Source: Agreia sp. VKM Ac-1783
Lineage (GTDB): Bacteria; Actinomycetota; Actinomycetes; Actinomycetales; Microbacteriaceae
NCBI RefSeq assembly: GCF_900177765.1
Contig: NZ_FXWI01000001.1
Span: 806,001-870,000, forward strand
DNA length: 64,000 bases
Reading direction: 5' to 3'
Made by a program: the position numbers and the translations under genes. The notes beneath the pieces were generated by a model, which saw nothing but the letters and a program-made list of their open reading frames with translations, was not told where the DNA came from and did not search any database. Shown in pieces: positions 35,139 to 47,529 of the stretch (position 1 is its first letter; the number at the start of each line of letters is the position of its first letter).

Positions 35139-37187
35139 TCAGTTCGCGCGGAACAGGCGCAGCGACGACGGCGCCATCTCGATGACTGTTCCCGGCTCGT
35201 AGGTCGGGCCCTCTTCGGGGTTCGGGGCGTCGTTGCCCGAGTCCCAGAGCTCGGTGTACGAGGCTACGCCCAGGTGCACGGGCAGCGTCACGGCGACCGG
35301 TGCCTCGATGCCGTGGATCACGAGCAGGATGCGGTTGAACTCCTCGTGCTCGGGCGTCGAGGCCGCCATGTACTGCAGGGTCCGGTTCTCTGCGGAGTTC
35401 CAGTCGTAGACAGACATCGACGAGCCGTTTGCGTCGTACCAGTCCATCTGGCTGGCGCTCGGTGTGGTCTCGCCGAAGATGCCGAATCTGACCGGACGCA
35501 GGGCGGGGTTCTCGCGCCTCAGCTTCAAGAGGTGCTGCGTGGTCTTCCAATGGTCTTTCTGCCAGCGCCGCCTGTCCCAGCTCAGCCAGGTGAGTTCGCT
35601 GTCGTGACAGTAGGCGTTGTTGTTGCCCTTCTGGCTGCGACCGAACTCGTCGCCGGCGGTGATGAGAGGAACTCCCGCCGAGAGCAGCAGGGTGCCCATG
35701 AGATTGCGCATCGCCTGGCGCCGCGACGCCTCGATCGGCCGCGACGACGTGGGCCCCTCGACGCCGTGGTTGAACGACATGTTGTTGTCGGTGCCGTCGC
35801 GATTCGACTCGCCGTTGCCCACGTTGTGCTTCGAGTCGTATGCGGTGAGGTCGGCCATCGTGAAGCCGTCGTGGGCCGTGATGAAGTTGATCGACGACAG
35901 CGGTCCGCGATGCTGCGCGAAGGTGTTCGACGATCCCGCCAGCCGCGTCGCGAGCATGCCCACGCCGTCGCCCGGGTTGCCGTGCTCGCGGATCGATCGG
36001 ATGTCACGCAGCCAGAACTTGCGCATCCGGTCGCGGTAGCGGTCGTTCCACTCCGACCAGCCATCGGGAAAATTGCCGGTCTGCCATCCGCCCATGCCGA
36101 CATCCCACGGCTCGGCGATCATCTTGACGTTCTGCAGCAGCGGATCGGACACGATCTGAGTGAGAAGCGGATGCTGCGGGTCGTAGTAGTGGTCGGCGTT
36201 GCGTCCCAGGGTCGCTGCGAGATCGAAGCGGAATCCGTCGACCTGCACCTCGTTCGCCCAGAACCGCAACGAATCGAGGATCATGCGTGAGACCGCCGGG
36301 GTGGCGGTGTTGATGCTGTTGCCGCATCCGGTGACGTCGATGTAGGTGCCGCCCGCTGTCTGGCGGTAGTAGCTGGCGTTGTCGATGCCGCGGAAGCTGG
36401 TGGTCGGACCCCCGGGGCCCTCCTCGGCCGTGTGGTTGTAGACCACATCCATGAGCACCTCGATGCCGGCCTCGTGCAGAAGCTTGACCATGCCTTTGAA
36501 CTCGCGCAGATTCGCACTGGGTCCCTGCGCCTGCGCCGCCTTCGACGCGTACAGCGCGTGCGGGCTGAAGAATCCGAGGGTGTTGTAGCCCCAGTAGTTG
36601 CGGAGGCCCTGCTTGATGAGCCGCTGCTCTGAGACGAACGACTGCACGGGCAGCAGCTGCACGGCCGTGACGCCGAGATTCTTCAAGTACCCGATGGTCG
36701 TCTCATGCGCGAGGCCGGCATAGGTTCCCCGAAGCTCTTCGGGGATGCGCGGGTTGAGTTCGGAGAGACCCTTGAGATGCGCCTCGTAGATCACGGTGTG
36801 GTCGAGCGGCGTGTTGGGCTTCGCGACGCCGGCCCAATCGAACGACTGATCGACGACGACCGAGCGCTGCGATCCCGAACTCAGCCGCTGGATGCCCTTG
36901 CCGTAGGGATCGAGGAGAAGCCGCGAGGGGTCGAAGCGGTGGGTCGGCCCGTGCGGCCCTGAGACGCGGAGGTTGTAGCGGCGACCGGGGACCAGCTCCC
37001 TCGTGCGGCCGAACCACACCCCGTGCCGATCCCGCGCGAGATCGACGGTCTTGTAGATCCAGTTGGCGTCCTTGTCGTCGAACAGGCAGAGTTCGACCTT
37101 GTCGGCGTGCTCCGACCAGACGCGGATCTCGCCTCCGTGGGCGGTGAGGCGAACGCCCATGTTCGCGAGGGGATCGGCGGCAGTCAT
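35139..37187 (-). CDS. glgX: glycogen debranching enzyme GlgX
   Basis: Isoamylase-type enzyme cutting alpha-1,6 branches of phosphorylase limit dextrin; a close alternative is TreX, the debranching partner of TreYZ. 682 residues. N-terminal CBM48 domain (1-100), barrel with YEAHLKGLSELNP, VYNHTAEEGPGG, the nucleophile Asp in VDGFRFDLAATLGR (about residue 320), Glu in MIAEPWDVGMGG (about 358), and ITAHDGFTMADLTAYDSKHN. ATG at 37187 has no Shine-Dalgarno; TACTCT lies seven bases upstream. The downstream end faces the DUF559 gene. Confidence 0.93.
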   Translation of the reverse strand: MTAADPLANMGVRLTAHGGEIRVWSEHADKVELCLFDDKDANWIYKTVDLARDRHGVWFGRTRELVPGRRYNLRVSGPHGPTHRFDPSRLLLDPYGKGIQRLSSGSQRSVVVDQSFDWAGVAKPNTPLDHTVIYEAHLKGLSELNPRIPEELRGTYAGLAHETTIGYLKNLGVTAVQLLPVQSFVSEQRLIKQGLRNYWGYNTLGFFSPHALYASKAAQAQGPSANLREFKGMVKLLHEAGIEVLMDVVYNHTAEEGPGGPTTSFRGIDNASYYRQTAGGTYIDVTGCGNSINTATPAVSRMILDSLRFWANEVQVDGFRFDLAATLGRNADHYYDPQHPLLTQIVSDPLLQNVKMIAEPWDVGMGGWQTGNFPDGWSEWNDRYRDRMRKFWLRDIRSIREHGNPGDGVGMLATRLAGSSNTFAQHRGPLSSINFITAHDGFTMADLTAYDSKHNVGNGESNRDGTDNNMSFNHGVEGPTSSRPIEASRRQAMRNLMGTLLLSAGVPLITAGDEFGRSQKGNNNAYCHDSELTWLSWDRRRWQKDHWKTTQHLLKLRRENPALRPVRFGIFGETTPSASQMDWYDANGSSMSVYDWNSAENRTLQYMAASTPEHEEFNRILLVIHGIEAPVAVTLPVHLGVASYTELWDSGNDAPNPEEGPTYEPGTVIEMAPSSLRLFRAN

Positions 37188-37193
37188 GCGTCT

Positions 37194-37200
37194 TAGAGTA
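37194..37200. promoter_or_regulatory. overlapping divergent -10 boxes for glgX and the cysteine desulfurase
   Basis: The sequence TAGAGTA contains TAGAGT for the plus strand (37194-37199) and TACTCT for the minus strand (37200-37195). The minus box is seven bases from the glgX ATG. Polymerase can occupy only one direction at a time. Confidence 0.5.
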
Positions 37201-37240
37201 GTGATTCATACGTTTCGAACAGATCACGGAAAGGGTCGTC

Positions 37241-38437
37241 GTGCCCGTCTACCTCGACCATGCGGCCACCACCCCGATGCTCCCCGATGCGAGAGACGCT
37301 TACATCGAGGCGCTCGGCGTCGTCGGCAACCCCGCGTCGATCCACAGCCAGGGGCAGCAGGCCAAGCGGATGCTCGAAGAAGCCCGCGAGAATGTCGCCG
37401 CCAGCGTGTCGGCGGATTCCGTCGAGGTCGTCTTCACCTCCGGCGGCACGGAAGCCGTCAACCTCGGCATCAAGGGCCTGTTCTGGAAGAGGCAAGAGGA
37501 TCGGCCGAGGCGTCGCATCCTCATTCCCGGCGGCGAGCACCACGCGACCATCGATGCCGTCGAGTGGCTCGCGGGCCATGACGGGGCCGAGCTCGAGTGG
37601 CTGCCGATCGATTCGCTCGGTCGGCTGCACCCGCACACCCTGCGCGAGGCGATCGAACGCGATCCAGACGGCGTCGCCCTGCTCTCCGTTCTCTGGGCGA
37701 ACAACGAGGTCGGTACGATCCAGCCGGTCGCCGAGCTCGCAGAGGTCGCGGCGGAGTTCGGAATCCCGACCCACGTCGACGCCATCTCCGCATTCGGATA
37801 TCTGCCACTCGACTTCCATGCCTCGGGTGCCGCCGCTATGAGCATCTCGGCGCACAAGATCGGGGGACCGGTCGGGGTGGGGGCACTTCTGCTGTCTCGC
37901 TCCGCCGAGGTGGTGCCCCTCTTTCACGGCGGCAGCCAGCAGCGCGGCCGCAGCGGAACGCAGGACGTCGCCGGCGCCGTCTCGTTCGGTGTCGCCGCTC
38001 TCCGCGCATCCGCCGAGGTCGATGCCCACGCGGCCGAGCTTCGGGCTCTTCGTGACCGGCTCGTCGAGAACGTGCGACGGGCCGTACCCGAGGCGGTGCT
38101 TCACGGCGATCCGGATGCCGCGGGCCGGCTCCCGGGCAACGCCCACTTCACTTTCCCTGGCTGCGAGGGCGACTCGCTTCTCTTCCTGCTCGATGTGGCA
38201 GGGCTATCCGTGTCGACGGGATCGGCGTGTCAGGCGGGCGTGCCCGAGGCGTCGCACGTGCTCACCGCCATGGGTCTGAGCGAGGCCGACGCGAGGGGGG
38301 CGCTGCGCATCACGCTCGGGCATGGAACGACAGAGGACGACGTCGACGCGCTCGTGGCCGCTCTTCCCGGTGCCTTCGCTCAGGCGTCGAAGGCCGGGCT
38401 GAGCGACCGGGTGGTGCCGCTCGGGCACGCTCGCTAG
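37241..38437 (+). CDS. cysteine desulfurase, NifS/IscS family
   Basis: PLP enzyme that removes sulfur from cysteine for Fe-S clusters and tRNA thiolation. 398 residues. HAAT near the N-terminus, TSGGTEAVNLGIKG, HVDAISAFGYLPLD, the PLP lysine Lys206 in SISAHKIGGP, and the sulfur-accepting Cys330 in VSTGSACQAGVPEASHVL. Start GTG with GGAAAGGG just upstream. It probably feeds MnmA, encoded 3.7 kb downstream. Its stop shares the four bases CTAG with the stop of the convergent gene. Confidence 0.93.
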   Translation: MPVYLDHAATTPMLPDARDAYIEALGVVGNPASIHSQGQQAKRMLEEARENVAASVSADSVEVVFTSGGTEAVNLGIKGLFWKRQEDRPRRRILIPGGEHHATIDAVEWLAGHDGAELEWLPIDSLGRLHPHTLREAIERDPDGVALLSVLWANNEVGTIQPVAELAEVAAEFGIPTHVDAISAFGYLPLDFHASGAAAMSISAHKIGGPVGVGALLLSRSAEVVPLFHGGSQQRGRSGTQDVAGAVSFGVAALRASAEVDAHAAELRALRDRLVENVRRAVPEAVLHGDPDAAGRLPGNAHFTFPGCEGDSLLFLLDVAGLSVSTGSACQAGVPEASHVLTAMGLSEADARGALRITLGHGTTEDDVDALVAALPGAFAQASKAGLSDRVVPLGHAR

Positions 38438-39411
38438 AGGTTGACCGTGGCCACGATCGCCAGATGGTCGCTCTTGCCCGCCGGGATGACGGTGTTGCTC
38501 GTGACCTCGAGACCGCGCTGGAGAAAGTGGTCGAGTCGCGTGACGGCGAAGGGCGAGGACGGCCAGGTGAAGCCGAAGATCCCATCGCTCTGATTCGGCT
38601 CCGACAGCTGCGACAGAATCGGCTTGAACGCCCTGTCTGTCGAGGCCGCGTTGAAGTCGCCGACTGCGATGACGCGATCATTCTCGTCGTTCGGAAGCAC
38701 GTCGGAGAGGTTCTTGAGCATCTCGTCGCGGTCGCCGTGATCGCCCATGCGGGCCGACGCCGCATGGATCACATAGATGCTCACGAGACCCTCGGGTGTC
38801 TCGAGATCGGCAGCGAGCGCGCGCTGCCACCCCAGCCCGAGATCCCAGGGCTGGGCGTTCAGAATGGGATAGCTGCTCCAGAGACCGACCGTGCCCACCT
38901 GATAGGAGTACTCGTAGGCTCCGTCGAGAACCGATGAGATCTCGGTGCGCGACGCGTCGTCGATCTCCTGTATGGCGACCACCTGGGCGCCGGTTGCGAC
39001 GAGATCCGTGGCCGACGCCGCACCCGTTCCCGAATTCGCCTCGACGTTCTGGCTCGCGACCGTGAGCGTCGTCGCGCTCGCGGGAGGCGCGGTCCACTTC
39101 AGAGGAACGATCGACGGTCCGAACACCAGGACCCAGGCCACGAGCGGCACGAGAGCGGCGATCCACGGGCGGCCACGGCGAGCGAATGCGGCGAGAACGA
39201 GAAGGATCGGAATGCCGACCCCGAGCCAGGGTGCAGCAGAGTCGATCACGAGGCCGAGTCCGGCCACGTCGGGCACGACAGTGTGCAGCACGATGATGGC
39301 GGCGAGCACGAGGGATGCGATCACGACGACGGCGTTGAGAGCGCGTCGACCCGCAGAGGGCCGGCGCCGCGCAGAAGGGGACGCTCGGGGCGTCTCGTGA
39401 AGGAGAGACAT
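38434..39411 (-). CDS. membrane-anchored endonuclease/exonuclease/phosphatase family protein
   Basis: 325 residues from ATG 39411 (TTG 39420 is also possible). Three hydrophobic segments over about 25-105 (VVVIASLVLAAIIVLH; WLGVGIPILLVLAAF; LVPLVAWVLVFGP) are followed by an extracellular DNase-I-like domain: TVASQNVEANSG, VVAIQEIDD with the catalytic-type Glu, VIAVGDFNAASTD, and LDHFLQRG with SDHLAIVATV at the end. Relatives hydrolyse phosphodiesters or phosphoester head groups; the substrate is unknown. The stop overlaps the cysteine desulfurase stop. Confidence 0.85.
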   Translation of the reverse strand: MSLLHETPRASPSARRRPSAGRRALNAVVVIASLVLAAIIVLHTVVPDVAGLGLVIDSAAPWLGVGIPILLVLAAFARRGRPWIAALVPLVAWVLVFGPSIVPLKWTAPPASATTLTVASQNVEANSGTGAASATDLVATGAQVVAIQEIDDASRTEISSVLDGAYEYSYQVGTVGLWSSYPILNAQPWDLGLGWQRALAADLETPEGLVSIYVIHAASARMGDHGDRDEMLKNLSDVLPNDENDRVIAVGDFNAASTDRAFKPILSQLSEPNQSDGIFGFTWPSSPFAVTRLDHFLQRGLEVTSNTVIPAGKSDHLAIVATVNL

Positions 39412-39501
39412 CGTGCCCAAGTCTGCCGCAGCAGACTGAGCAAATACTCAGGCTGCTCGGCCGCCGTGCGTGACGACGGAGCCGTCGCACGAATCCTCAT
39501 G

Positions 39502-39518
39502 TTTTGAGTCATTCAAAA
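39502..39518. promoter_or_regulatory. Fur/PerR-type operator before the regulator gene
   Basis: Perfect inverted repeat TTTTGA-GTCAT-TCAAAA. It overlaps the -35 position of the promoter below, so binding of the regulator would block its own transcription. Confidence 0.75.
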
Positions 39519-39524
39519 TACGGC

Positions 39525-39530
39525 TAGGGT
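39525..39530 (+). promoter_or_regulatory. -10 box of a leaderless promoter (Fur-family regulator)
   Basis: TAGGGT with six bases to the ATG at 39537; a possible -35 is TTGAGT at 39504, within the operator. Confidence 0.6.
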
Positions 39531-39536
39531 GGGTGC

Positions 39537-39971
39537 ATGACGACAGACGTGACGGAGGCCGCGGCCCTGGCCGACAGCATCCGCTCGGTCGGCCTCAAGG
39601 TGACGGAACCGCGCTTGGCAGTGCTCGACGTGATCGAACGCGAGCCGCACATCGATGCGGAGCGCATCTTTCGATCGATACGGATCTCGTTGCCCGGAAC
39701 CAGCGTGCAGGCCGTGCACGGAGTTCTGGCGGCGTTTTCTCAGGCCGGGCTTGTGCGGCGCATCGAACCCGCTCACTCGCCCGCTCTCTACGAGCGGCGC
39801 GTCGATGACAATCATCACCACATCGTCTGTTCCGCCTGCGGAGCGGTCGAAGACGTCGACTGCGCGGTCGGGCACAGCCCGTGTCTCATTCCGTCGTCGG
39901 TGTCCGGTTTTCAGATCCAGAGCGCCGAAGTGAACTTCTGGGGTCTCTGCCCGAATTGCCAGACTGCCTAG
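39537..39971 (+). CDS. Fur-family, probably peroxide-sensing, transcriptional regulator
   Basis: 144 residues. A winged helix (about 1-85; LKVTEPRLAVLDVIEREPHI) and a metal-binding dimerisation domain with DDNHHHIVC, the structural zinc pair CSACG, and the second pair LCPNCQ at the C-terminus. Placement just before a catalase gene and the operator in its promoter fit a PerR/FurA-like sensor that is released by metal-catalysed oxidation, as known for FurA-KatG in mycobacteria. A peroxide role rather than iron sensing is inferred from context. Confidence 0.9.
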   Translation: MTTDVTEAAALADSIRSVGLKVTEPRLAVLDVIEREPHIDAERIFRSIRISLPGTSVQAVHGVLAAFSQAGLVRRIEPAHSPALYERRVDDNHHHIVCSACGAVEDVDCAVGHSPCLIPSSVSGFQIQSAEVNFWGLCPNCQTA

Positions 39972-40025
39972 CAGCGCCAGACCGTATTCTCGTCCTGTCG
40001 ACCGATCCTCTACCCAAGGAGAACT

Positions 40026-41525
40026 ATGTCCACCGATGCTTTTACCACCACCAACTCGGGCGCACCCGTCGCCAGTGACGAGCACTCGCAGACCGTCGGA
40101 GCCGACGGTCCCATCACACTGCATGACCATTACCTGGTCGAGAAGCTGGCGCAGTTCAACCGCGAGAAGGTTCCGGAGCGCATCGTGCACGCCAAGGGCG
40201 GCGGCGCATTCGGAACGTTCGTCACCACCCACGATGTGTCGGCCTACACCCGGGCCAGCCTCTTCCAGCCGGGCGCATCCGTCGACGTGCTCGCTCGGTT
40301 CTCGACCGTCGCCGGCGAGCAGGGAAGCCCCGACACGTGGCGCGACCCTCGCGGATTCGCCCTCAAGTTCTACACCGACGAGGGCAACTACGACCTCGTC
40401 GGCAACAACACGCCGGTCTTCTTCATTCGTGACGGCATCAAGTTCCCCGACTTCATCCACTCGCAGAAGCGTCTGCCCGGCACACACCTGCGCGATCACG
40501 ACATGCAGTGGGACTTCTGGACCCTGTCGCCGGAGACGGCCCACCAGGTGACGTGGCTCATGGGCGACCGCGGTCTGCCGGCCTCGTGGCGACACATGGA
40601 CGGCTTCGGTTCGCACACGTACCAGTGGATCAACGCCGAGGGCGAGCGCTTCTGGGTCAAGTACCACTTCAAGACCCACCAGGGCATCGAGATCCTGAGC
40701 CAGACCGACGCGGACCGCATCGCCGGTGAGGATGCGGACTTCCACATCCGCGACCTCTCCGAGGCGATCAAGCGTGGCGACTACCCCAGCTGGACCCTCT
40801 CGGTGCAGATCATGCCCTACGCCGACGCGGCGAACTACCGCTTCAACCCGTTCGACCTCACCAAGGTCTGGCCGCACGCCGACTACCCGCTGCACGAGGT
40901 CGGAACGATGACCCTGACGCGCAACCCCGAGAACTACTTCGCTCAGATCGAGCAGGCGACCTTCGCTCCCTCGAACTTCGTTCCAGGAATCGCGGCCAGC
41001 CCCGACAAGATGCTGCTCGCCCGCATCTTCAGCTATGCCGACGCGCACCGTTACCGCGTGGGAACGAACCACGCCCAGCTGCCCGTGAACGCAGCGGTCT
41101 CGCCGGTCAACTCCTACTCGAAAGACGGCGCGATGCGTCACGGCTTCAACTCGGAGGAAACCCCCGTCTACGCGCCGAACTCGCACGGCGGCCCTCACGC
41201 CGACCCTGCGCGTCACGGCAACGACGCGGGCTGGGAGAGCGACGGCGAGCTCGTGCGCGCCGCCGCGACTCTGCACGCTGACGACGACGACTTCGGCCAG
41301 GCCGGCACGCTCGTTCGCGAGGTGCTGGATGACGCGGCTCGCGACCGGCTCGTCGCGAACATCGCGGGTCACGTCTCGAAGGTGACCGATGCCGGCCTCC
41401 GCCAGCGCGTGTACCAGTACTGGACGAACGTCGACGCGACGCTCGGCGCTCGCGTGGCCGCAGCGGTGGAGCCGAGCGCTCCTGGTTCCAACGAGCAGCC
41501 CGAGGTCGTGGGCATCGGCGCGTAG
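40026..41525 (+). CDS. katA: monofunctional haem catalase
   Basis: Converts hydrogen peroxide to water and oxygen. 499 residues, small-subunit (clade 3-like) size. Active-site His55 in [13 protein letters not shown], Asn128 in GNNTPVFF, and the proximal haem ligand Tyr337 with Arg333 in [15 protein letters not shown] preceded by AAGGAGAACT. Lies 54 bases after the Fur-family gene and is probably co-transcribed with it; TATTCT at 39985 could be an extra -10 box. Ends at a strong hairpin. I assign katA by type; catA-like names are used for the same family. Confidence 0.95.
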   Translation: MSTDAFTTTNSGAPVASDEHSQTVGADGPITLHDHYLVEKLAQFNREKVPERIVHAKGGGAFGTFVTTHDVSAYTRASLFQPGASVDVLARFSTVAGEQGSPDTWRDPRGFALKFYTDEGNYDLVGNNTPVFFIRDGIKFPDFIHSQKRLPGTHLRDHDMQWDFWTLSPETAHQVTWLMGDRGLPASWRHMDGFGSHTYQWINAEGERFWVKYHFKTHQGIEILSQTDADRIAGEDADFHIRDLSEAIKRGDYPSWTLSVQIMPYADAANYRFNPFDLTKVWPHADYPLHEVGTMTLTRNPENYFAQIEQATFAPSNFVPGIAASPDKMLLARIFSYADAHRYRVGTNHAQLPVNAAVSPVNSYSKDGAMRHGFNSEETPVYAPNSHGGPHADPARHGNDAGWESDGELVRAAATLHADDDDFGQAGTLVREVLDDAARDRLVANIAGHVSKVTDAGLRQRVYQYWTNVDATLGARVAAAVEPSAPGSNEQPEVVGIGA

Positions 41526-41536
41526 TAGTGCATCGT

Positions 41537-41564
41537 CCCCGGCCCGCCCTCGGGCGGGCCGGGG
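41537..41564 (+). terminator. strong hairpin after the catalase gene
   Basis: CCCCGGCCCGCCC (41537-41549) pairs fully with GGGCGGGCCGGGG (41552-41564). There is no T-run, as often in high-GC terminators. Confidence 0.75.
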
Positions 41565-41660
41565 AATGAAGCGCAACCCCGTTTCGTTGTACGGGTCGTG
41601 CGGGTAGCGTTTCGCGAACCGCACGACCATCAACCGACACGCTTCACGAGGAGGCCCGTT

Positions 41661-42044
41661 TTGCCTACCGTTACCGTCACCGCCGATTCCCTCGACAAGA
41701 CCATCACCGACAACGAGATCGTTCTTCTCGACTTCTGGGCCGACTGGTGCGGACCCTGTAAGCAGTTCGCTCCCGTCTTCGAGAAGTCCAGCAACGACAA
41801 CACCGATGTCGTCTACGGAAAGATCGACACCGAAGACCAGCAGCAGCTCGCGGCCGCGGCGCAGATCACGTCGATCCCCACGCTCATGGCGTTCAAGAAC
41901 GGCGTGCCCGTGTTCCGCCAGGCTGGATCGCTTCCCGCGCCCGCACTCGCCGACCTCGTCGCACAGCTCAAGGCGCTCGACGTCGAAGCTGCGATGAAGG
42001 CCCAGGCCGAGGCAGACGCCGCGGCTACGACACCGGCCGAGTAA
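41661..42044 (+). CDS. trxA: thioredoxin
   Basis: Small disulfide reductase of 127 residues with the intact active site Cys30-Gly-Pro-Cys33 in WADWCGPCKQ and the cis-Pro segment ITSIPTLMAFKNG. The C-terminus is extended by about 20 Ala/Glu-rich residues. The start is the rare TTG at 41661, supported by CGAGGAGG 7 bases upstream and by the family N-terminus (PTVTVTADSL). TAGCGT at 41605 may be its -10 box. It sits beside catalase and the peroxide regulator, in keeping with an oxidative-stress role. I see no regulator site of its own. Confidence 0.92.
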   Translation: MPTVTVTADSLDKTITDNEIVLLDFWADWCGPCKQFAPVFEKSSNDNTDVVYGKIDTEDQQQLAAAAQITSIPTLMAFKNGVPVFRQAGSLPAPALADLVAQLKALDVEAAMKAQAEADAAATTPAE

Positions 42045-42078
42045 GCACCACCCCGGCCCCGCCGTCGTACCCCTCACG

Positions 42079-42084
42079 TAAGCT
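42079..42084 (+). promoter_or_regulatory. -10 box of a leaderless promoter (mnmA-ligA)
   Basis: TAAGCT with six bases to the GTG of mnmA. No Shine-Dalgarno precedes the start. Confidence 0.55.
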
Positions 42085-42090
42085 CGTTCC

Positions 42091-45566
<3,476 letters not shown>

Positions 45567-45567
45567 T

Positions 45568-45601
45568 GGTCTCGATCCGGCCGCGGGCGGCCTACTCGAC
45601 C
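45568..45601. repeat. GGTCTCGAT...CTACTCGACC intergenic repeat
   Basis: 34-base element with inner palindrome GGCCGC/GCGGCC, right after the ligA stop. Same family as the elements at 26801 and 60565; here it is not between convergent genes. Confidence 0.55.
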
Positions 45602-45643
45602 AACGCGGCAGGGCTGCGCCGAGATCACCGCGACCGCCTCCGG

Positions 45644-45649
45644 TAGAAT
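45644..45649 (+). promoter_or_regulatory. -10 box of the gatCAB promoter
   Basis: TAGAAT, about 46 bases before the gatC ATG; the leader holds the CGGAG ribosome site. Confidence 0.5.
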
Positions 45650-45694
45650 CGGTGGGTTCGTCCGAACTCCCCCCGAATGAAGACACGGAGCAGC

Positions 45695-45994
45695 ATGTCC
45701 GAAATCACGCAGGAGCAGGTCACTCACCTCGCCAACCTCGCCCGCATCGCCCTGACGCCCGAAGAGATCGTGTCGCTCACCAGCGAACTCGGGTCGATCA
45801 TGGACCACGTGGCCACGGTCGCCGAGGTCGCGACACCTGACGTGCCGGCGACGAGCCACCCGATTCCGCTGCAGAACGTCTTCCGCGACGACGTCGTGGG
45901 GCAGACCCTCACCGCCGAAGAGGCGCTGGCAGGGGCACCCGACCACGACGGCTCCCGGTTCCGCGTCACAGCGATCCTGGGGGAGGAGCAGTAA
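45695..45994 (+). CDS. gatC: Asp/Glu-tRNA amidotransferase subunit C
   Basis: 99-residue belt subunit that holds GatA and GatB together in the complex that amidates Glu-tRNA(Gln) and Asp-tRNA(Asn). Family sequence [17 protein letters not shown] near the start and [11 protein letters not shown] in the middle. ATG at 45695 with CGGAG upstream; an ATG six codons earlier in frame has no ribosome site. The stop overlaps gatA as TAATG. Confidence 0.95.
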   Translation: MSEITQEQVTHLANLARIALTPEEIVSLTSELGSIMDHVATVAEVATPDVPATSHPIPLQNVFRDDVVGQTLTAEEALAGAPDHDGSRFRVTAILGEEQ

Positions 45995-47529
45995 TGACAT
46001 CCGATCTGACCCGGCTCACCGCCGACGCCCTCGCATCTAAGCTCGCCTCGAAAGAGGTGAGCTCGGTCGAAGCGACCCAGGCTCACCTCGACCGCATCGC
46101 TGCGGTCGAAGGCGCGGTGCACGCGTTCCTTCACGTCGCATCCGACAGCGCTCTCGCCGAGGCGGCCGACATCGACCGTCGCCGTGCGGCGGGCGAGCAG
46201 CTGCACCCGCTGGCCGGCGTGCCCATCGCCATCAAAGACGTCATCGTCACCAAGGGCATGCCGACGACCAGCGGCTCCAAGATCCTCGAGGGCTGGGTTC
46301 CGCCCTACGACGCGACGGTCATGACCAAGCTGCGGGCCGCTGGCCTCGTCTCGCTCGGCAAGACCAACATGGACGAGTTCGCCATGGGCTCGTCGACGGA
46401 GCACTCCGCCTACGGCCCCACACACAACCCGTGGGATCTCGAGCGCATCCCGGGAGGATCCGGCGGCGGCTCCGCCGCTGCGGTCGCGGCCTTCGAAGCG
46501 CCCTTCGCGCTCGGCAGCGACACTGGCGGATCTATCCGCCAGCCCGCCCACGTCACCGGCACGGTCGGTCTCAAGCCCACCTACGGCGGGGTGAGCCGCT
46601 ATGGAGCCATCGCGCTCGCTTCCAGCCTCGACCAGATCGGCCCGGTCTCCCGCACCGTTCTCGACTCGGCCTTGCTGCACGACGTGATCGGCGGGCACGA
46701 CCCCCGCGACTCCACCTCTCTCACCGACGTGTGGCCCTCGTTCGCCGAGGCCGTGCGCAACGCCGACGTTGCGGGTCTGCGCATCGGTGTCATCAAAGAG
46801 CTCCAGGGCGACGGCTTCCAGCCCGGTGTTATGGAGCGCTTCCGCGAAGCACTGGCTCTTCTCGAGGCAGCGGGCGCCATCATCACCGAGGTCGAGCTTC
46901 CGAGCGTCGAGCACGCCATCGCCGCGTACTACCTGATCATGCCCGCCGAGGCCTCCAGCAACCTCGCCAAGTTCGACTCCGTGCGCTTCGGTCTGCGGGT
47001 CAACCCGAAGGGCGGCGGAACCGTCGAAGACGTGATGAGTGCCACCCGCGAGCAGGGCTTCGGAGCAGAGACGAAGCGACGCATCATCCTCGGCACCTAC
47101 GCGCTCTCCGCCGGCTACTACGACGCCTACTACGGCAGTGCTCAGAAGGTGCGCACGCTCGTGCAGCGCGACTTCGCCGCCGCCTTCGCGAACGCCGATG
47201 TCCTGGTGTCGCCGACGGCGCCCACCACGGCGTTCAAACTCGGCGAGAAGACCGGCAATCCGCTGTCGATGTATCTCAACGACATCGCCACGATCCCGGC
47301 GAACCTCGCCGGCATCCCCGGAATCTCGGTGCCCGCCGGCCTGGCCGCGGAAGACGGCCTGCCCGTCGGCATCCAGTTCTTGGCACCGGCCCGTGAAGAC
47401 GCCCGCCTTTACGGCGTCGCGGCGGCGCTCGAGGCGCTGCTCGAGCAGAAGTGGGGCCACACGCTCCTGAGCCAGGCGCCCGACCTGTCCTCCAGTGAAA
47501 TGAACGCGACCGACGAGGGAGCCGTCTGA
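45994..47529 (+). CDS. gatA: Asp/Glu-tRNA amidotransferase subunit A
   Basis: Glutaminase subunit that releases ammonia for transamidation. 511 residues of the amidase signature family with the complete triad: Lys81 ([10 protein letters not shown]), cis-Ser156 ([13 protein letters not shown]) and nucleophile Ser180 ([12 protein letters not shown]). The C-terminal part holds [18 protein letters not shown]. Joined to gatC by TAATG and to gatB by TGATG overlaps. Confidence 0.97.
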   Translation: MTSDLTRLTADALASKLASKEVSSVEATQAHLDRIAAVEGAVHAFLHVASDSALAEAADIDRRRAAGEQLHPLAGVPIAIKDVIVTKGMPTTSGSKILEGWVPPYDATVMTKLRAAGLVSLGKTNMDEFAMGSSTEHSAYGPTHNPWDLERIPGGSGGGSAAAVAAFEAPFALGSDTGGSIRQPAHVTGTVGLKPTYGGVSRYGAIALASSLDQIGPVSRTVLDSALLHDVIGGHDPRDSTSLTDVWPSFAEAVRNADVAGLRIGVIKELQGDGFQPGVMERFREALALLEAAGAIITEVELPSVEHAIAAYYLIMPAEASSNLAKFDSVRFGLRVNPKGGGTVEDVMSATREQGFGAETKRRIILGTYALSAGYYDAYYGSAQKVRTLVQRDFAAAFANADVLVSPTAPTTAFKLGEKTGNPLSMYLNDIATIPANLAGIPGISVPAGLAAEDGLPVGIQFLAPAREDARLYGVAAALEALLEQKWGHTLLSQAPDLSSSEMNATDEGAV

